NCBI GenBank assembly: GCA_012934845.2
Contig: WNNJ02003028.1
Location: forward strand, 186,001 to 250,000
Reading direction: 5' to 3'
Length of the DNA: 64,000 nt
Source of the DNA: Pomphorhynchus laevis
Lineage: Eukaryota; Acanthocephala; Palaeacanthocephala; Echinorhynchida; Pomphorhynchidae
This document shows positions 34,494 through 44,913 of the stretch, one piece after another (the first letter of the stretch is position 1; every line of letters begins with the position of its first letter). Made by a program: the position numbers and the translations under genes. The notes beneath the pieces were generated by a model. The model ran no database searches, was not told the origin of the DNA, and saw only the letters and a list, made by a program, of their open reading frames with translations.

Positions 34494-36500
34494 ATGGGTG
34501 CATGTATCGGTTGTCGGAAGCGGAAATTGAAAAGCGTTGATGCTGAATCTAAATTAGATTTGCTTGAATTCAAAAGAAACAGAGATAATTATTTTCATGA
34601 TCCTAAAAATGTGGAAATATCCACTTTTGCAGATATATCACCATCGAATTGTTCGGATTCGTCGTTAAGAAATAACACTATCACTAATGACGAAAATTGT
34701 TTACTATTGCGAAGTGACAAGACAGTTATCAGCAACATAATCAGTCAACTTCAGGGTTCGACAGTGACGGGGGAATTAAAGGTGCATGATGAAAATGATA
34801 GGACGACCCATGTTGAAAGTAAATTGCTGGAAGCATGTCATTTAAATAATCATGAAGACGATGACGAATCAGGGTATTATGAAGGAAATGGAGATAGTCC
34901 TCAGCGTGCTTGCGTTGGCGGGATAACTTCCTTCGAAGATGACGAAAATTATGACGAAAATTGTGGCACAATCGCTGCTGATTGTTGCCATTTCACAACA
35001 TCATCCTTGCTGTTCGATCGGAATTTGTCGCAAGAAGAATGTATAACTAAGAAGATGAGTTTGCGAGGAACGAATTCAAGATGTCAAGATTATCTGAATC
35101 GTCTACTTCCTTCTGATTTTCTGTTACCAGTGATGGTTTTTGACAAACAAAAGGTGAAATACAATCAGTTTGAATTGACTGATTTCTATCAGATGTTGCT
35201 GGTTTCGTCAGGAAGGTCGTCAATTCCTAATAGCACTAGCAATGAGAATAAATTAATTTGGAAATCAACAACCTGTAAATTTGACCGTTTCTCAATTTCG
35301 ATGAAAGATAATCGACAAAGCTTTTGGTTTCGAGACTCGTCCTCGACTGTTGTCTCAGCCCTTGTATTACATCAGCAATTCATTGACTTTATTATTGCAA
35401 AATTTACCTTGGAAATTGTGAACAATTTGTTAACATCAAACAGCCATTTAGAAGACGTAAATCACATAATTAAGTTACCAATGAATACCACTATTAAATT
35501 CATAAGACCAGATTATAATGTGAAACCATCCCTACTGGCAGTTTACCAGATGCATAATGAAGCATGTGAAAACATACAATTGGTTACAGTTAATTACACG
35601 AACATCAAGCGAATTCATACTACTAGTATAAGCTTTATTGTTCCTTTAGACGAATGGCCCAAAGGATACTGCGACGAATTTTTCCAAAGACAGAGAAAAT
35701 GGCCAAATACGTACGATATAAATAGGTTGCGAATACAATGTGCAGCAGTTCAGCCAACACATCAAAATCGATGGATATTTTACTTTGGTCTGTGTGAAAA
35801 CTTGTTGGTTTCAGTGATGTCCAAAACACACAAGTCATTCTTTCAATATGTTATGGCAACATTTACCAATCAAAGTCCGTCTGCAATTGTAATTGACAAG
35901 GTAAAAATTTTTCCCGCAGTAATATTAACTCACATGTTGCTAAGATACTTTGAGCATTCAGACAATATATGCTATCAACAGTTTGTACCATGGTTTCGTC
36001 AACTATTTGAACGATCAGCTTTACTGCATTATTTTGATAGCTCAACTAATTTTCAACAAGAAAGCAGTTTAGAACAATGGATTGATATTAAACAGAGAAT
36101 TGGTTATCTCTACAATCGTAAGAACACAAGCCTACAAACAAGAATTATAGGCAATACCGTGCTGACAAGTGAACTCAAGTTCAAGCTAATGTACATTGCC
36201 GAATTTAGTTTAGAATTAAAACGACGAATTGTGTCCGGTAATCTGATTCGTATTGATCCCAGGGTCATTGAGTCCATTAACGATGAACTTCAAAGAAAAG
36301 GGAATTTTCTGGCATGCAGAAAGAAAATCCACGAAGATATATTTTTTAATGAAATTGAACATTCCGCGAATATTGTACAAGCTTATATAAATCAAATACG
36401 TGCAGAATATGTACCAATTCTGTATCATTGTCTGTGGAGTTCTTATATTCATTACGCATATCCATTTATTTTACAAGTAATTGAAAAACCGATATTTTGA
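34494..36500 (+). CDS. Mab-21-like (cGAS-like fold) protein, N-acylated candidate
   Basis: A 668-residue open frame from ATG (context TTAATGG) to TGA with no internal intron. The N-terminus MGACIGCRKRK has Gly2, Cys4, Cys7 and a basic run, suggesting N-myristoylation plus palmitoylation and membrane attachment. Residues about 20-200 are acidic, low-complexity and probably disordered. From about residue 200 the protein looks globular. Residues about 375-490 carry a Mab-21-type pattern: IVPLDEWP, then KWP, then RWIFYFGLCENLL (usual W-x-S/Y-F...E-x-L), then LTHMLLRYFEH (usual SYxLKxLLxxxxE). The family includes Mab-21, cGAS and cGAS-like receptors, TMEM102 and ITPRIP proteins. I do not see the Gly-Ser...Asp/Glu-x-Asp nucleotidyltransferase motif, so it may be non-catalytic, as in ITPRIP-like members. 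AATAAA at 36530-36535 gives a short 3' UTR. Gene reality is firm; family assignment is moderate. Confidence 0.85.
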   Translation: MGACIGCRKRKLKSVDAESKLDLLEFKRNRDNYFHDPKNVEISTFADISPSNCSDSSLRNNTITNDENCLLLRSDKTVISNIISQLQGSTVTGELKVHDENDRTTHVESKLLEACHLNNHEDDDESGYYEGNGDSPQRACVGGITSFEDDENYDENCGTIAADCCHFTTSSLLFDRNLSQEECITKKMSLRGTNSRCQDYLNRLLPSDFLLPVMVFDKQKVKYNQFELTDFYQMLLVSSGRSSIPNSTSNENKLIWKSTTCKFDRFSISMKDNRQSFWFRDSSSTVVSALVLHQQFIDFIIAKFTLEIVNNLLTSNSHLEDVNHIIKLPMNTTIKFIRPDYNVKPSLLAVYQMHNEACENIQLVTVNYTNIKRIHTTSISFIVPLDEWPKGYCDEFFQRQRKWPNTYDINRLRIQCAAVQPTHQNRWIFYFGLCENLLVSVMSKTHKSFFQYVMATFTNQSPSAIVIDKVKIFPAVILTHMLLRYFEHSDNICYQQFVPWFRQLFERSALLHYFDSSTNFQQESSLEQWIDIKQRIGYLYNRKNTSLQTRIIGNTVLTSELKFKLMYIAEFSLELKRRIVSGNLIRIDPRVIESINDELQRKGNFLACRKKIHEDIFFNEIEHSANIVQAYINQIRAEYVPILYHCLWSSYIHYAYPFILQVIEKPIF

Positions 36501-36529
36501 TACTTTGTACTTTTTAATGTATAAATTTT

Positions 36530-36535
36530 AATAAA
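36530..36535 (+). promoter_or_regulatory. Polyadenylation signal AATAAA
   Basis: Canonical hexamer 30 bases after the stop codon of the 34494-36500 gene. Confidence 0.7.
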
Positions 36536-36539
36536 AATT

Positions 36540-37040
36540 TTAAACGAATATTTTTAATTTCTCAACAAACAATGCAGCACGAAAATGTTTTTGTCTACGT
36601 TTTTGTTAATGTTCTGGCTATCTAATCGTCACAAACGAAATAATCGTAATAATTAAAAACACATTGAACATATTGATTGCGAATGCCGTTTTTAGTTAAT
36701 CCTACGGACTATCATTCTATTTAAATTTTAAAATTTTGCCTAATATAGATGACTAAAATCGTTCTTCTATCTTTTATGTACACTGTGATACTAATCAAAT
36801 ATTTCCCTTTTTGTAAATGTGTTTTAAAAAGCTTCCGATATTTTCGATACCCACTCTTCGTTATCAAAGTAATCAACTACCCGTATCTGCTAACAAATCG
36901 AATACAATGTAAACAAAAATCAAGTGCACTAAACGCCGTTTTAATAATAATAGATTTTCTTAAAATAAAATATACAGGATAATAAGTTCAGTTAAATAGA
37001 GGGAAACAAACAAAACTGAGGTAAAATTATTCGTTTTACA
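36540..37040. other. Spacer between host gene and LINE copy
   Basis: Only short frames without features, including one of 77 codons at 36749-36982 that I do not support. Confidence 0.5.
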
Positions 37041-37170
37041 TCTACTTATAATCCCCTTCTTGACAGCCTCAGGTCAAAAGGGATCTGAGCCCCATAGCCG
37101 ATCCAACACGCCGCTCTACGACTGAACACCCCGGGGTCTTTCACCCACCGAAGAGTCCAATCGATGCGGA

Positions 37171-38579
37171 CTATTCCGGGTAAACAGAGATAATCAGATT
37201 GAGAAACCTTAGTCTTTGCTCTGAGGGACGTTCTCTAGAGAAGAAGACTAATCCCGAGATAGACCAAGTGCCCCAGAGGCGCACCTGAGTTTTCCCATTC
37301 AATGACAGATGCTGAGCCCGTTCCAGAGCCCACCTAGCTCTCTTCAGGATACGTTTAAGTCTATCCAGGTCAGCTTTTGCTGACCAGTTCACCGAAACGG
37401 TGAACCCCAGGTATTTTACTCGACTCGTGAAGACAGGGAAGGGTTGATTAGTTAAAATGGAGGAGAGCGCAGAGAGTGCTAATCTCTAAAGTTTTTGCGT
37501 TGTTGCAGGGGCGCCATGAAAAACAACTACCTGCGATTTAGCGTAGTTTGAAATAAGATTGGATTTGGAAAGCTGGTCTTTCAATCTTAAAAGATACGAC
37601 TGATGTCAGAGACTACGTCTTTGCACCTGCGTCCAGAGAACCACTGTAATATAGTAGAACTGACGCGCATTAGGGTCGTCTTCATAATAGAATCGCTTGG
37701 TGTACAGCATTATTTCCAACCTGTTAACGATTCTCGCAGGAAAACCGAGGAACCTGAGAGAAGAGATAACAAAGAGAATGGGGGTGCGGTCAAATGTAGC
37801 AGAAAAATCTAGGGAAACAGCCACAGCAAGTTGATGACTATTATCCTGACAGAGCTGATGCACTTCACCCATGGAAACTTGGTGGGATTAAATTTCGCCT
37901 ACTCTAATATTCGCGGATTCTACGCGCAAACGCTTTTTTGTAGATTGATACGATGGAATTTTGAATCGATATGGGCCGAATGTCTTTAGGACATGAGACC
38001 GGATTTTTCTTAGGTAGAAATGTACGTCTACTAATGTTGATGTTGGCTACATCAGATGGGGGCGGCTAATAGCATTGTTACGGCAACTTCTCTTCCTTGA
38101 TCGGCTGTCAAAAGCTGACAGACACGAGAAGAGAGTAAAGTGACGGATTGGGGGGTGCCCAGAATATGCCCCCATGAGTTAAGGATATCTGTGACAGATA
38201 AATCCCTACTTCTGAAGTATCCCCAAGGCGGGATTGACCGAGGTGATTGAGTGGCTTCATAACTATGTAGGGATAGTGTCTCTTCCAAAACTTTATCACG
38301 ATCTATATTACCAATCCAACCCAATGCCATATCCCTCCAACAAACGAACTTCTCCTTCTTGAATATCTTCCAGAAGGAAGACTGGGCAGGATTAATGGAA
38401 GCAATGCTTGCCCTATCGTTCCCCAGTTGGAATCTATATCTAGTGCTCCAATATTCTTTAGAGAGAACTTGCCTGGCAGAAGCAGATAGATTGAGAAGAC
38501 GTAGCATATATGCTAAGGTCTTCAGTTTTGTTGGAGTGAGACTGTAGATACGACCTTTATAGGTTGTCGAAAGCATCAC
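37171..38579 (-). pseudogene. LINE copy A reverse transcriptase region
   Basis: A pre-RT segment (38579-38052) is followed by AVAVSLDFSATFDRTPI (RT motif A, near 37810) and YTKRFYYEDDPNARQFY. The motif B-C stretch is decayed. The C-terminal piece WSAKADLDRLKRILKRARWA (37392-37171) aligns closely with copy B. Several disruptions. Confidence 0.75.
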
Positions 38580-38731
38580 TGTAGCTTGCGAAGAAAAGTA
38601 GGAATTAAATTTGGTTAGACTCTCATTCCCAGTTCGGGGGAAGCGTTGGATTGCTGCCTAGAAGAAAACCACTCTGATTGGATCAAAGTGGAATCTCCTA
38701 AGCAGTGTATCCTCTTCTATCCGCCAGCGAA

Positions 38732-39474
38732 TCAAGTCATGAGAGGTGGACAGATGTTGACGCGAATGCTCCGTACAATGGTGTTTGAACAACCACCTCT
38801 TATGGAGCAGTAATAGGTTGATGAGTGAATTCGTTGATGTGCAATGAAAGGTGGGGACGGTGGTTTGTGAATAAGATAACCGTTCCTGGCCCTGCGGAGT
38901 GCTGCATTAATCCAACGACCAGTTCTGTCGTTGAAGTAACCAAGTATCACGTCATAGTCGCTATCAATAATTCTATCCAGGAGGTCACGGTTCCTGTGAA
39001 TTTCCCATGTACGGATGTAGACATTGGCTAGACTTAGGCGTTTACCGTTCTTACCGAGTGAAACTACTAAGCAGAAAGGGCTGGACAAGAATAGTTGAGA
39101 AGAAGGGACGATCTTAAGGAGCATTTAATTAAGTTAAAAAGACCTTGAGATGAAGAGGAGTGAGGTGGGGTTATGTACGGAGTATAGTGGGAACAAATGT
39201 GCTTTGGTAAGAATCAAGTAATGTCCTGAGGGAAACGGATAGGCCGCGTCTCCTGCAAAACTATAACATTTGCATTTTTACAAGATAGAAGTCTAAGGGC
39301 AGAAGCTCCTCCTGAATTCCACTTAAGAATATTAAGTGAAAAAGGCTCACGAGTACTCTGCATTGTGTTAGGACAGCTGTATGAGATTGCCTCATCCCTA
39401 GACGGAGCTAGGGGTGGAAGGGTTATCCCTTCCATCACTAGCACCATCAAGAGTGGGCACTTGCCCATGGGCAT
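38732..39474 (-). pseudogene. LINE copy A endonuclease region
   Basis: ORF2 begins near MQSTREPFSLNILKWNSGG (from about 39363), then VIVLQET (39250-39230 region), the expected start of an apurinic/apyrimidinic-type endonuclease with the QET catalytic Glu. Further on, SDYDVILGYFNDRTG (near 38950) is the usual GDFN motif with Asp changed to Tyr. The catalytic end of the domain is degraded. Confidence 0.75.
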
Positions 39475-39482
39475 GATTTTAA

Positions 39483-40656
39483 TTACCCTTGGTCATTTTC
39501 TTGCCCGTTAGCAATTTCCCGATTTTTGTGGGGGGAACAACATGTGCCGATGCTCCCTTTTCTTGGAATCAGGTATAACTTGTTTTGGAAGACCGGGTGC
39601 TGAACACAGGATAGTTGTAAGAGCTGAGACCATTTCTTGCATTTTTTAAGAGATGAATTGATCCTAATGTCTATAAGATGCATAATCTCGTCGTTTGACA
39701 TGCGAGAACATTTGTTTGAAAAACATTCTTCAATCTTTTTTGTTGGACGAATCAAAGAAGAATCTCTATATGCTTTAAAATGGATGCACTTCCGGGGCCA
39801 AGCAGGGTGGCCCCCATCCGCAATTGGAACACAGGGGTGGAGAGGAACAGCTCTCCCCTGTTTTGAGACTTTGGCACTAGGTGCCACACACCCCGCAGGA
39901 TTTGTGTCTTGAGCAGCTTGAGGAACAGTACCCCCATTTGTGGCACTGATTACAATGGGGGTACGTGAAGTTCCCGGAAGATATGATCTCAAATTGCAAG
40001 TTATACCCCAGGAAAAGGTTTAAGTTAGACATTGCCAGTAGTTCTGCTTGATCATAAGAGGCAGAATTAAACCCAATAGGCAGGGGGAAATCACTCGTTC
40101 CCATTAGTGGCCTAAAGCTGGAAAGTTTGAAGGTAAATTTTAAGTCAGTGACGTCTTAAGTCAAGGAGCATTTGAAGGTTCTTGATTTCAATTGATGTCA
40201 TTACCGGTTTTGTTTCCACCGAACCAAAATTTTTAAGATTCTCGTTAAAGTACTTAACATAATGAATCATTAGGTCCGAGATTTCAAAGGATATTTTAAC
40301 CTCCGTTTCGAAATATTTTATACAATTAAATAAAATTCTATTGGTGTATTATTCTGCGAACTTCCTGAGGAAGATATGAAACAGCTTATGTCGTTCTAGA
40401 GGCTGTTTCAGTGATATTACCACAAGATTCTTTTGTTTTGGGATAGGGGAGTACCCTCACCCTGAAAATCACAAACTTTACTGACCTTGATAGCTGGAAC
40501 TGTAGAATTAATTGTCTTACCATCCATCTTGTCCAAATTGCATAAATTTCCAAGCATATTTTCGTTTTTTGCTAGTTTCTTTGAAGCTCCGACTGTTTCA
40601 CAAAAGTGTATTTTTTCGTTCGGTATTAAATGCCGTTCTGAATTAAGTATGTGCAA
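39483..40656 (-). pseudogene. LINE copy A ORF1 (gag-like, CCHC zinc knuckles)
   Basis: The frame at 40104-39877 contains NFTYPHCNQCHKWGYCSSSC followed by CGVCG; the adjacent frame at 39992-39483 continues with HPAWPRKCIHFKAYRDSS. These are successive Cys/His zinc knuckles typical of LINE ORF1 RNA-binding proteins, now split by at least one frameshift. The N-terminal part (40656-40417) lacks recognisable motifs. The same series is seen in copy B at 41125-41753. Confidence 0.75.
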
Positions 40657-41124
40657 AAACGGAAAAAAATGTGCAACGAGAAAGAGTGTGTCGGAAGTTC
40701 AAAGAACTCTACTATCACAGCAAAATTCAACGAAAATGAGCTAGTAATGGACAGTTCATATAACAAAGATAAGTTATCTTCAACCAAAATGGAATCTGTG
40801 AGTAACGATTTTTGTTTGCATGTTGACGGAGTACTACCCCCGTCCCTAAACTACTGAATCTTTGTGAGGTAAAAATACTTAAGCCAATGGAAAAGCACAA
40901 TTATTTCAAAATATTCTTGAAAACTTTCGTAAATATACATGAGAACAGGATGATATTTAACAATGTGAAGTTTTATGACTCTTCCATTAGAATCTCTTTT
41001 TCAACCCCTGATTATCTCATAGAATATATGGTTTTCTTTTCTGAAAATCACAGTAACATCGGTTCTATAGAAATAAAACCAATCATGTCCACTCTAAAAA
41101 TAATTAATTTTCCACTTCAATTCG

Positions 41125-41753
41125 TTGAACAATAAATTTACAATAAGCAACATAAGAAAACTCAAGGGGAGGGACGGTTCATTCCTCCCAATCGCCTTTT
41201 GTTCAGCGGAAATGAGCCATGCCAGATTATTATCATACAACAATAACAACCCCTTTATAGGATATAATTTGAAATTCGTATTAATAGACGAGGATAATCT
41301 AACTTACCCCCACTGTAACGGATGTCATATGTGGGGACACTGGAAGTCCTCATGTGCCTCCCCCAGAAATGCGGGGTTTGCGGACAAGACACTTGCCCAG
41401 ATTTTGTGGCGGGTATTAAATGTTCGGCCCTTGCGTTCTGCTCTAACTGCAAGCTAAACCACCCAGCGTGGTCAAGGAGATGTAAAGCTTTCAAAGCTTA
41501 CAAGGCCCTGTTTGTTACTTCTTCTCCCAGATCATTTGCTGGAGCTACTAACAAAAATGCTGACTCTGGTAAACTCTCCGATTCTGACATCATCCGTTTG
41601 ATCGATTATAGCAAACGTTCTACATTAGCCTCCACGGAGGAGCTAGTCAAGAATTTGGTTAATTCATTCCTCGGGACGCCAGTTGTTCCTGCAACTCCAC
41701 CAATTCAAGCAACTAAGAAGAGGGGGCTTCGACCCCTAAAGTTCTACCCTTAA
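41125..41753 (+). pseudogene. LINE copy B ORF1 zinc-knuckle region
   Basis: Two overlapping frames encode NLTYPHCNGCHMWGHWKSSC (41280-41355), then CGVCGQDTCPDF, CSNCKLNHPAWSRRCKAFKA. The Cys/His spacing matches copy A. The frame changes between the first and second knuckle. Confidence 0.78.
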
Positions 41754-42045
41754 AAATGGGTAAGCTTCTCAAGGGCAGATCTCAAATGGGAAATGAAGAT
41801 AGTGTCGCCCAGGGGGCGTCACCTAAGGCTGGGGCTGATGGTAAGGGGGTAACCCCCTTACACCTGGCTCAGTCTAGGTTGACAGTTCCCAATCCCACTA
41901 ATTCATCACAATGGTGAGTAAGCCCGAGCATTTTTCACTGAATATTATTCAGTGGAATTCGGGAGGCGCTTCTGCCCTTAGGCTTCGTTGGCGGATAGAA
42001 GAGGATTGTTAACAGGGTGGAGATACTGTTTACACCAAGCGATTT

Positions 42046-42711
42046 TACTACGAAGACGACCCTGATGCGCGTCAGTTCTACCCTCTTAAGGGTGTGCCTC
42101 AAGGTTCCCCTCTTTCTCCTATCCTGTATCTTGCTGCTTCCATAAATCTTTTCAAAATATTTAAATGCGATCAACGTCTAGTGGTGTACGCTGATGACAC
42201 CACAGCCCTGTTCTCTGGACGCAAGTGTAAGGACGTAGTCTCTAACATCAGCCGTTTATTTTTAAGATTAAAAGACCAGTTACCCATATCCAATCTTATT
42301 CTAAACTCCGCCAAATCGCAGGTGGTTGTCTTTCATGGCTCCCCTGCGACGAAGCAAAAACTTAAGAGACTAGCACTCTCTGCTCTAGCCTTCATTTTTG
42401 CCTCTGATCCACTCCCTACCTTCACAAGTCGAGTAAAATACCTGGGCTTCACCGTTTCGGTGAACTGGTCGGCGAAAGCCGACCTGGATAGACTAAAACG
42501 TATCCTGAAGAGAGCTAGTTGGGCTCTGAAACGGGCCCAGCATCTGTCGTTGAATGGGAAAACTCAGGTGCGCCTCTGGGGCACCTGGGCTATCTCGGGA
42601 TTAGTTTTCCTCTCTAGAGGACGTCCCCCAGAGCAAAAACTAAGGTTTCTTAAGCCCCTCGTCTCTCGCTTACCCAACATAGTCCGCGCCGACTGGTCTC
42701 TTCGGGGGTGA
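42046..42711 (+). pseudogene. LINE copy B reverse transcriptase C-terminal part
   Basis: An open frame of more than 200 codons with GVPQGSPLSPILYLAASI (motif B), LVVYADDTTALFSG (motif C, catalytic YADD), a helix-rich thumb and KYLGFTVSVNWSAKADLDRL (motif E region). It is intact from motif B to the end, but motif A and everything upstream are deleted, so it cannot be a functional enzyme. Confidence 0.85.
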
Positions 42712-42949
42712 AATACCCCGGGTGGTTCAGTCGGAGAGCGGCGTGTTGGATTGGTTGGAGGGCTCAGATCCCACTGGATTTGAGACCTTAATGGGTTGGA
42801 GAAGACGGATGAAGATTGAGAAGATTTTCGAATAACGTTTTGTTCTTGTGACTGATCTTATTACCATGTATTATTTATTTAACCTGTTTTTCTTATATAT
42901 TAATAAAATCTTTATTATTAACATCAGCGGTTATCATTGCATTTCGGTA

Positions 42950-43330
42950 CCGCTACTTTTATTTACATACACTTGAATATAAATTTATAAATTTATATAA
43001 ATATAAATTTATAATATATATATTTATATATATATTTATAAATTCTCGCAGAGGCATTTACGGAAGTGTTTTTGAATGCATAACATCTGGATTCGGTAAT
43101 CCTAATCAATGACCAGTTCTTGCTTGTTTCTGTGATACCGTAATTCATGCAGAAGTTTCGTTATTAGTGAAAATGCTATGAAAATGTTATTTTAATTTAT
43201 TTTTATTTTAATGTAAATTATTTTTAAATTAATTATAAATTATAAATTATTTAAATTAATTATTAATTATTTTTATATTAATTATTAATTATTAATTATT
43301 AATAAAATTAATTATTAATTGTTATTTTTT
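42950..43330. other. AT-rich spacer
   Basis: TTATAAATATA and ATTAATTATT simple runs (43000-43040 and 43190-43320); no gene. Confidence 0.6.
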
Positions 43331-44913
43331 TTAATGAAATATTTTTTTTTCAGACAAATAAAAAGTGTTCAAATTGGAGGTAATACATTTAAGGTTGCCC
43401 GCAAATGGGCCCTGTATTATACCAGTTTTATATGAATTTTGTGTTGATCGTGGTATGCGGAACGCCAGAGAGCACATTTTTGCGAGGGAGACTCCTATTT
43501 GGCGACGTAACCTCGCTATGTTTTCCGCGTATGAGCGATTCCCTCTAGCGGTAGCCGATGCTGCTACCCGCTTCAGCACTGCACTCATTCCAACTCCAGT
43601 ACCTCCGGAAGAGGAAATTATCAAGGGAGCAAATCCAGCTCGTTCGAATGTGTTTACACGCTCTACATACTTCGCACACTTTCTGTTCTCGTGATACACA
43701 AATGTGCTCTATGGGCTGCGTTAGGCATTTGACGGAGCGTGGATGTTGAAAATTGAGACGTCAAAGAACGTCCGCTCTGTCGGGATACCAAATAACTCAG
43801 TACAAGCCAAGTCTAGACGAGCATTGCGGTCTTTGCAAGTAGATGCCGTTTTAAATGAATAATTTGATTCTATTGGTGTCAGCAGAGGTCTGTTACGATA
43901 TTTTGACTTGCACCTGATAACAAGTTTCGCAGGAGATCACGAATCGCATTGTGTCTGATTATTGTCTTGCCATATAGATGACAAGAGAGAGTGTGAGTAA
44001 CAGAATTATCCTCCCCACAAACGCATGTCTTAAACGCGTTGACAAGTGGCCATCCGTATCTTGTTGACAAACCATCATAAAACTCCTCGCGACGTAGTCT
44101 GCATAACCGATCATCGTTAACCCTAGCAGAAAGCCAAGTAGAAGAGCCTTTTATTGTCGCGTGCATTAACGAATTACGAAAAAATTTGTCGCTCCCATCC
44201 ACAATTTCTGAAAACAAGGAGTCTGAAATATGCTTCTTTATTCTTCTAATTTCCGCTGCTACTATAGTCTGAACTTTGTTTAGTTCAACTCCCGTTAAAC
44301 CACTTTCAAGTGGATTACACATAGCATCTGACCACTGCCACTCACGCAAGACAAAATCTGAAGGATCCGTAATGCCCATTCCACCCCTGCTTGTCGGCAA
44401 AGCAATAATCCGTCTCATTTGATCTGATATTAGTTGCTGACCGGTGAGATTTGGTAGAAGGCATTGTTTTATTTTCTGTTCCAATTTTTCCACGCCCTTA
44501 CCTTCGAAGCGACATGCCCTAAAAATGTGAGTCCATTTGTGTTGGAGGGACACTATGTAGGCGGAATATGCGAGCTGCGGATCAATTTTCGCGATTTCTG
44601 CTAGTCGTTGGATCATCATCATCCAATTCTCTATTTTGTCATCCAGCCATGATTTTTCATATTCGGCCGATCCAATAGGACATCCCAGGACTTCAACGCC
44701 CGTGTTGGTCACTGACACATCCAAATCATTGAACAATGATTTTGTTTCACTATTTTCGGAGGGAACAAATATTTTACATTTCCTAGCATTGACAAAGAAG
44801 CCATATTGAGGTCCAAGTGTTTGCATCCTCTCCAAATATCCCGCAAGATCATTCGCTGTTCCTACGCAAGACATCATCTGCATACCATTTTTGCTGGATA
44901 TTTGGAAAATCAT
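43331..44913 (-). pseudogene. Copy 1: thumb, zinc motif and nuclease region
   Basis: The frame 44913-43879 has CVGTANDLAGYLERMQTLGP, LPTSRGGMGITDPSDF, TWLSARVNDDRLCRLRREEF, then CVCGEDNSVTHTLSC and TIIRHNAIRDLLRNLL. After a frameshift near 43890 the nuclease core reads ARLDLACTELFG then RTFFDVSIFN (Asp residues of a PD-(D/E)XK-like site, near 43800-43745). A stop and a frame change precede the last frame, which has YHENRKCAKYVERV and FAPLIISSSGGTG. These residues align with copy 2. Confidence 0.75.

Larger units (their letters stand above)
37040..40660 (-). mobile_element. Jockey-like LINE, copy A
   Basis: A nearly full-length but inactive non-LTR retrotransposon on the minus strand. In order: an ORF1 protein with zinc knuckles (40656-39483), an apurinic-type endonuclease (39363-38732), a linker and a reverse transcriptase (38579-37171). 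The 3' end is near 37040. Coding is broken by roughly half a dozen or more frameshifts or stops. No RNase H domain is seen, which fits the Jockey/CR1-type group better than I or R1. Its 5' end abuts the 5' end of copy B. Confidence 0.82.
40640..42930 (+). mobile_element. Jockey-like LINE, copy B (internally deleted)
   Basis: Same family as copy A on the opposite strand. ORF1 (about 40640-41753) reads with frameshifts. The putative ORF2 start (about 41910) gives FSLNIIQWNSGGASALRLR and then jumps at about 41990 to a short EN-RT linker piece (GGCGGATAGAAGAGGAT). It jumps again at about 42010 to the sequence just before YTKRFYYEDD. Two internal deletions have therefore removed most of the endonuclease and the first RT motifs. 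The 3' tail ends with an AATAAA-containing stretch at about 42900-42915. Confidence 0.82.

Noticed and set aside
36749-36982. 77-codon frame downstream of the Mab-21-like gene
   Set aside because: Hydrophobic chance frame in AT-rich DNA; no homology pattern and no start context.
37606-40744. Numerous plus-strand frames inside LINE copy A
   Set aside because: They are antisense shadows of the minus-strand LINE coding regions.
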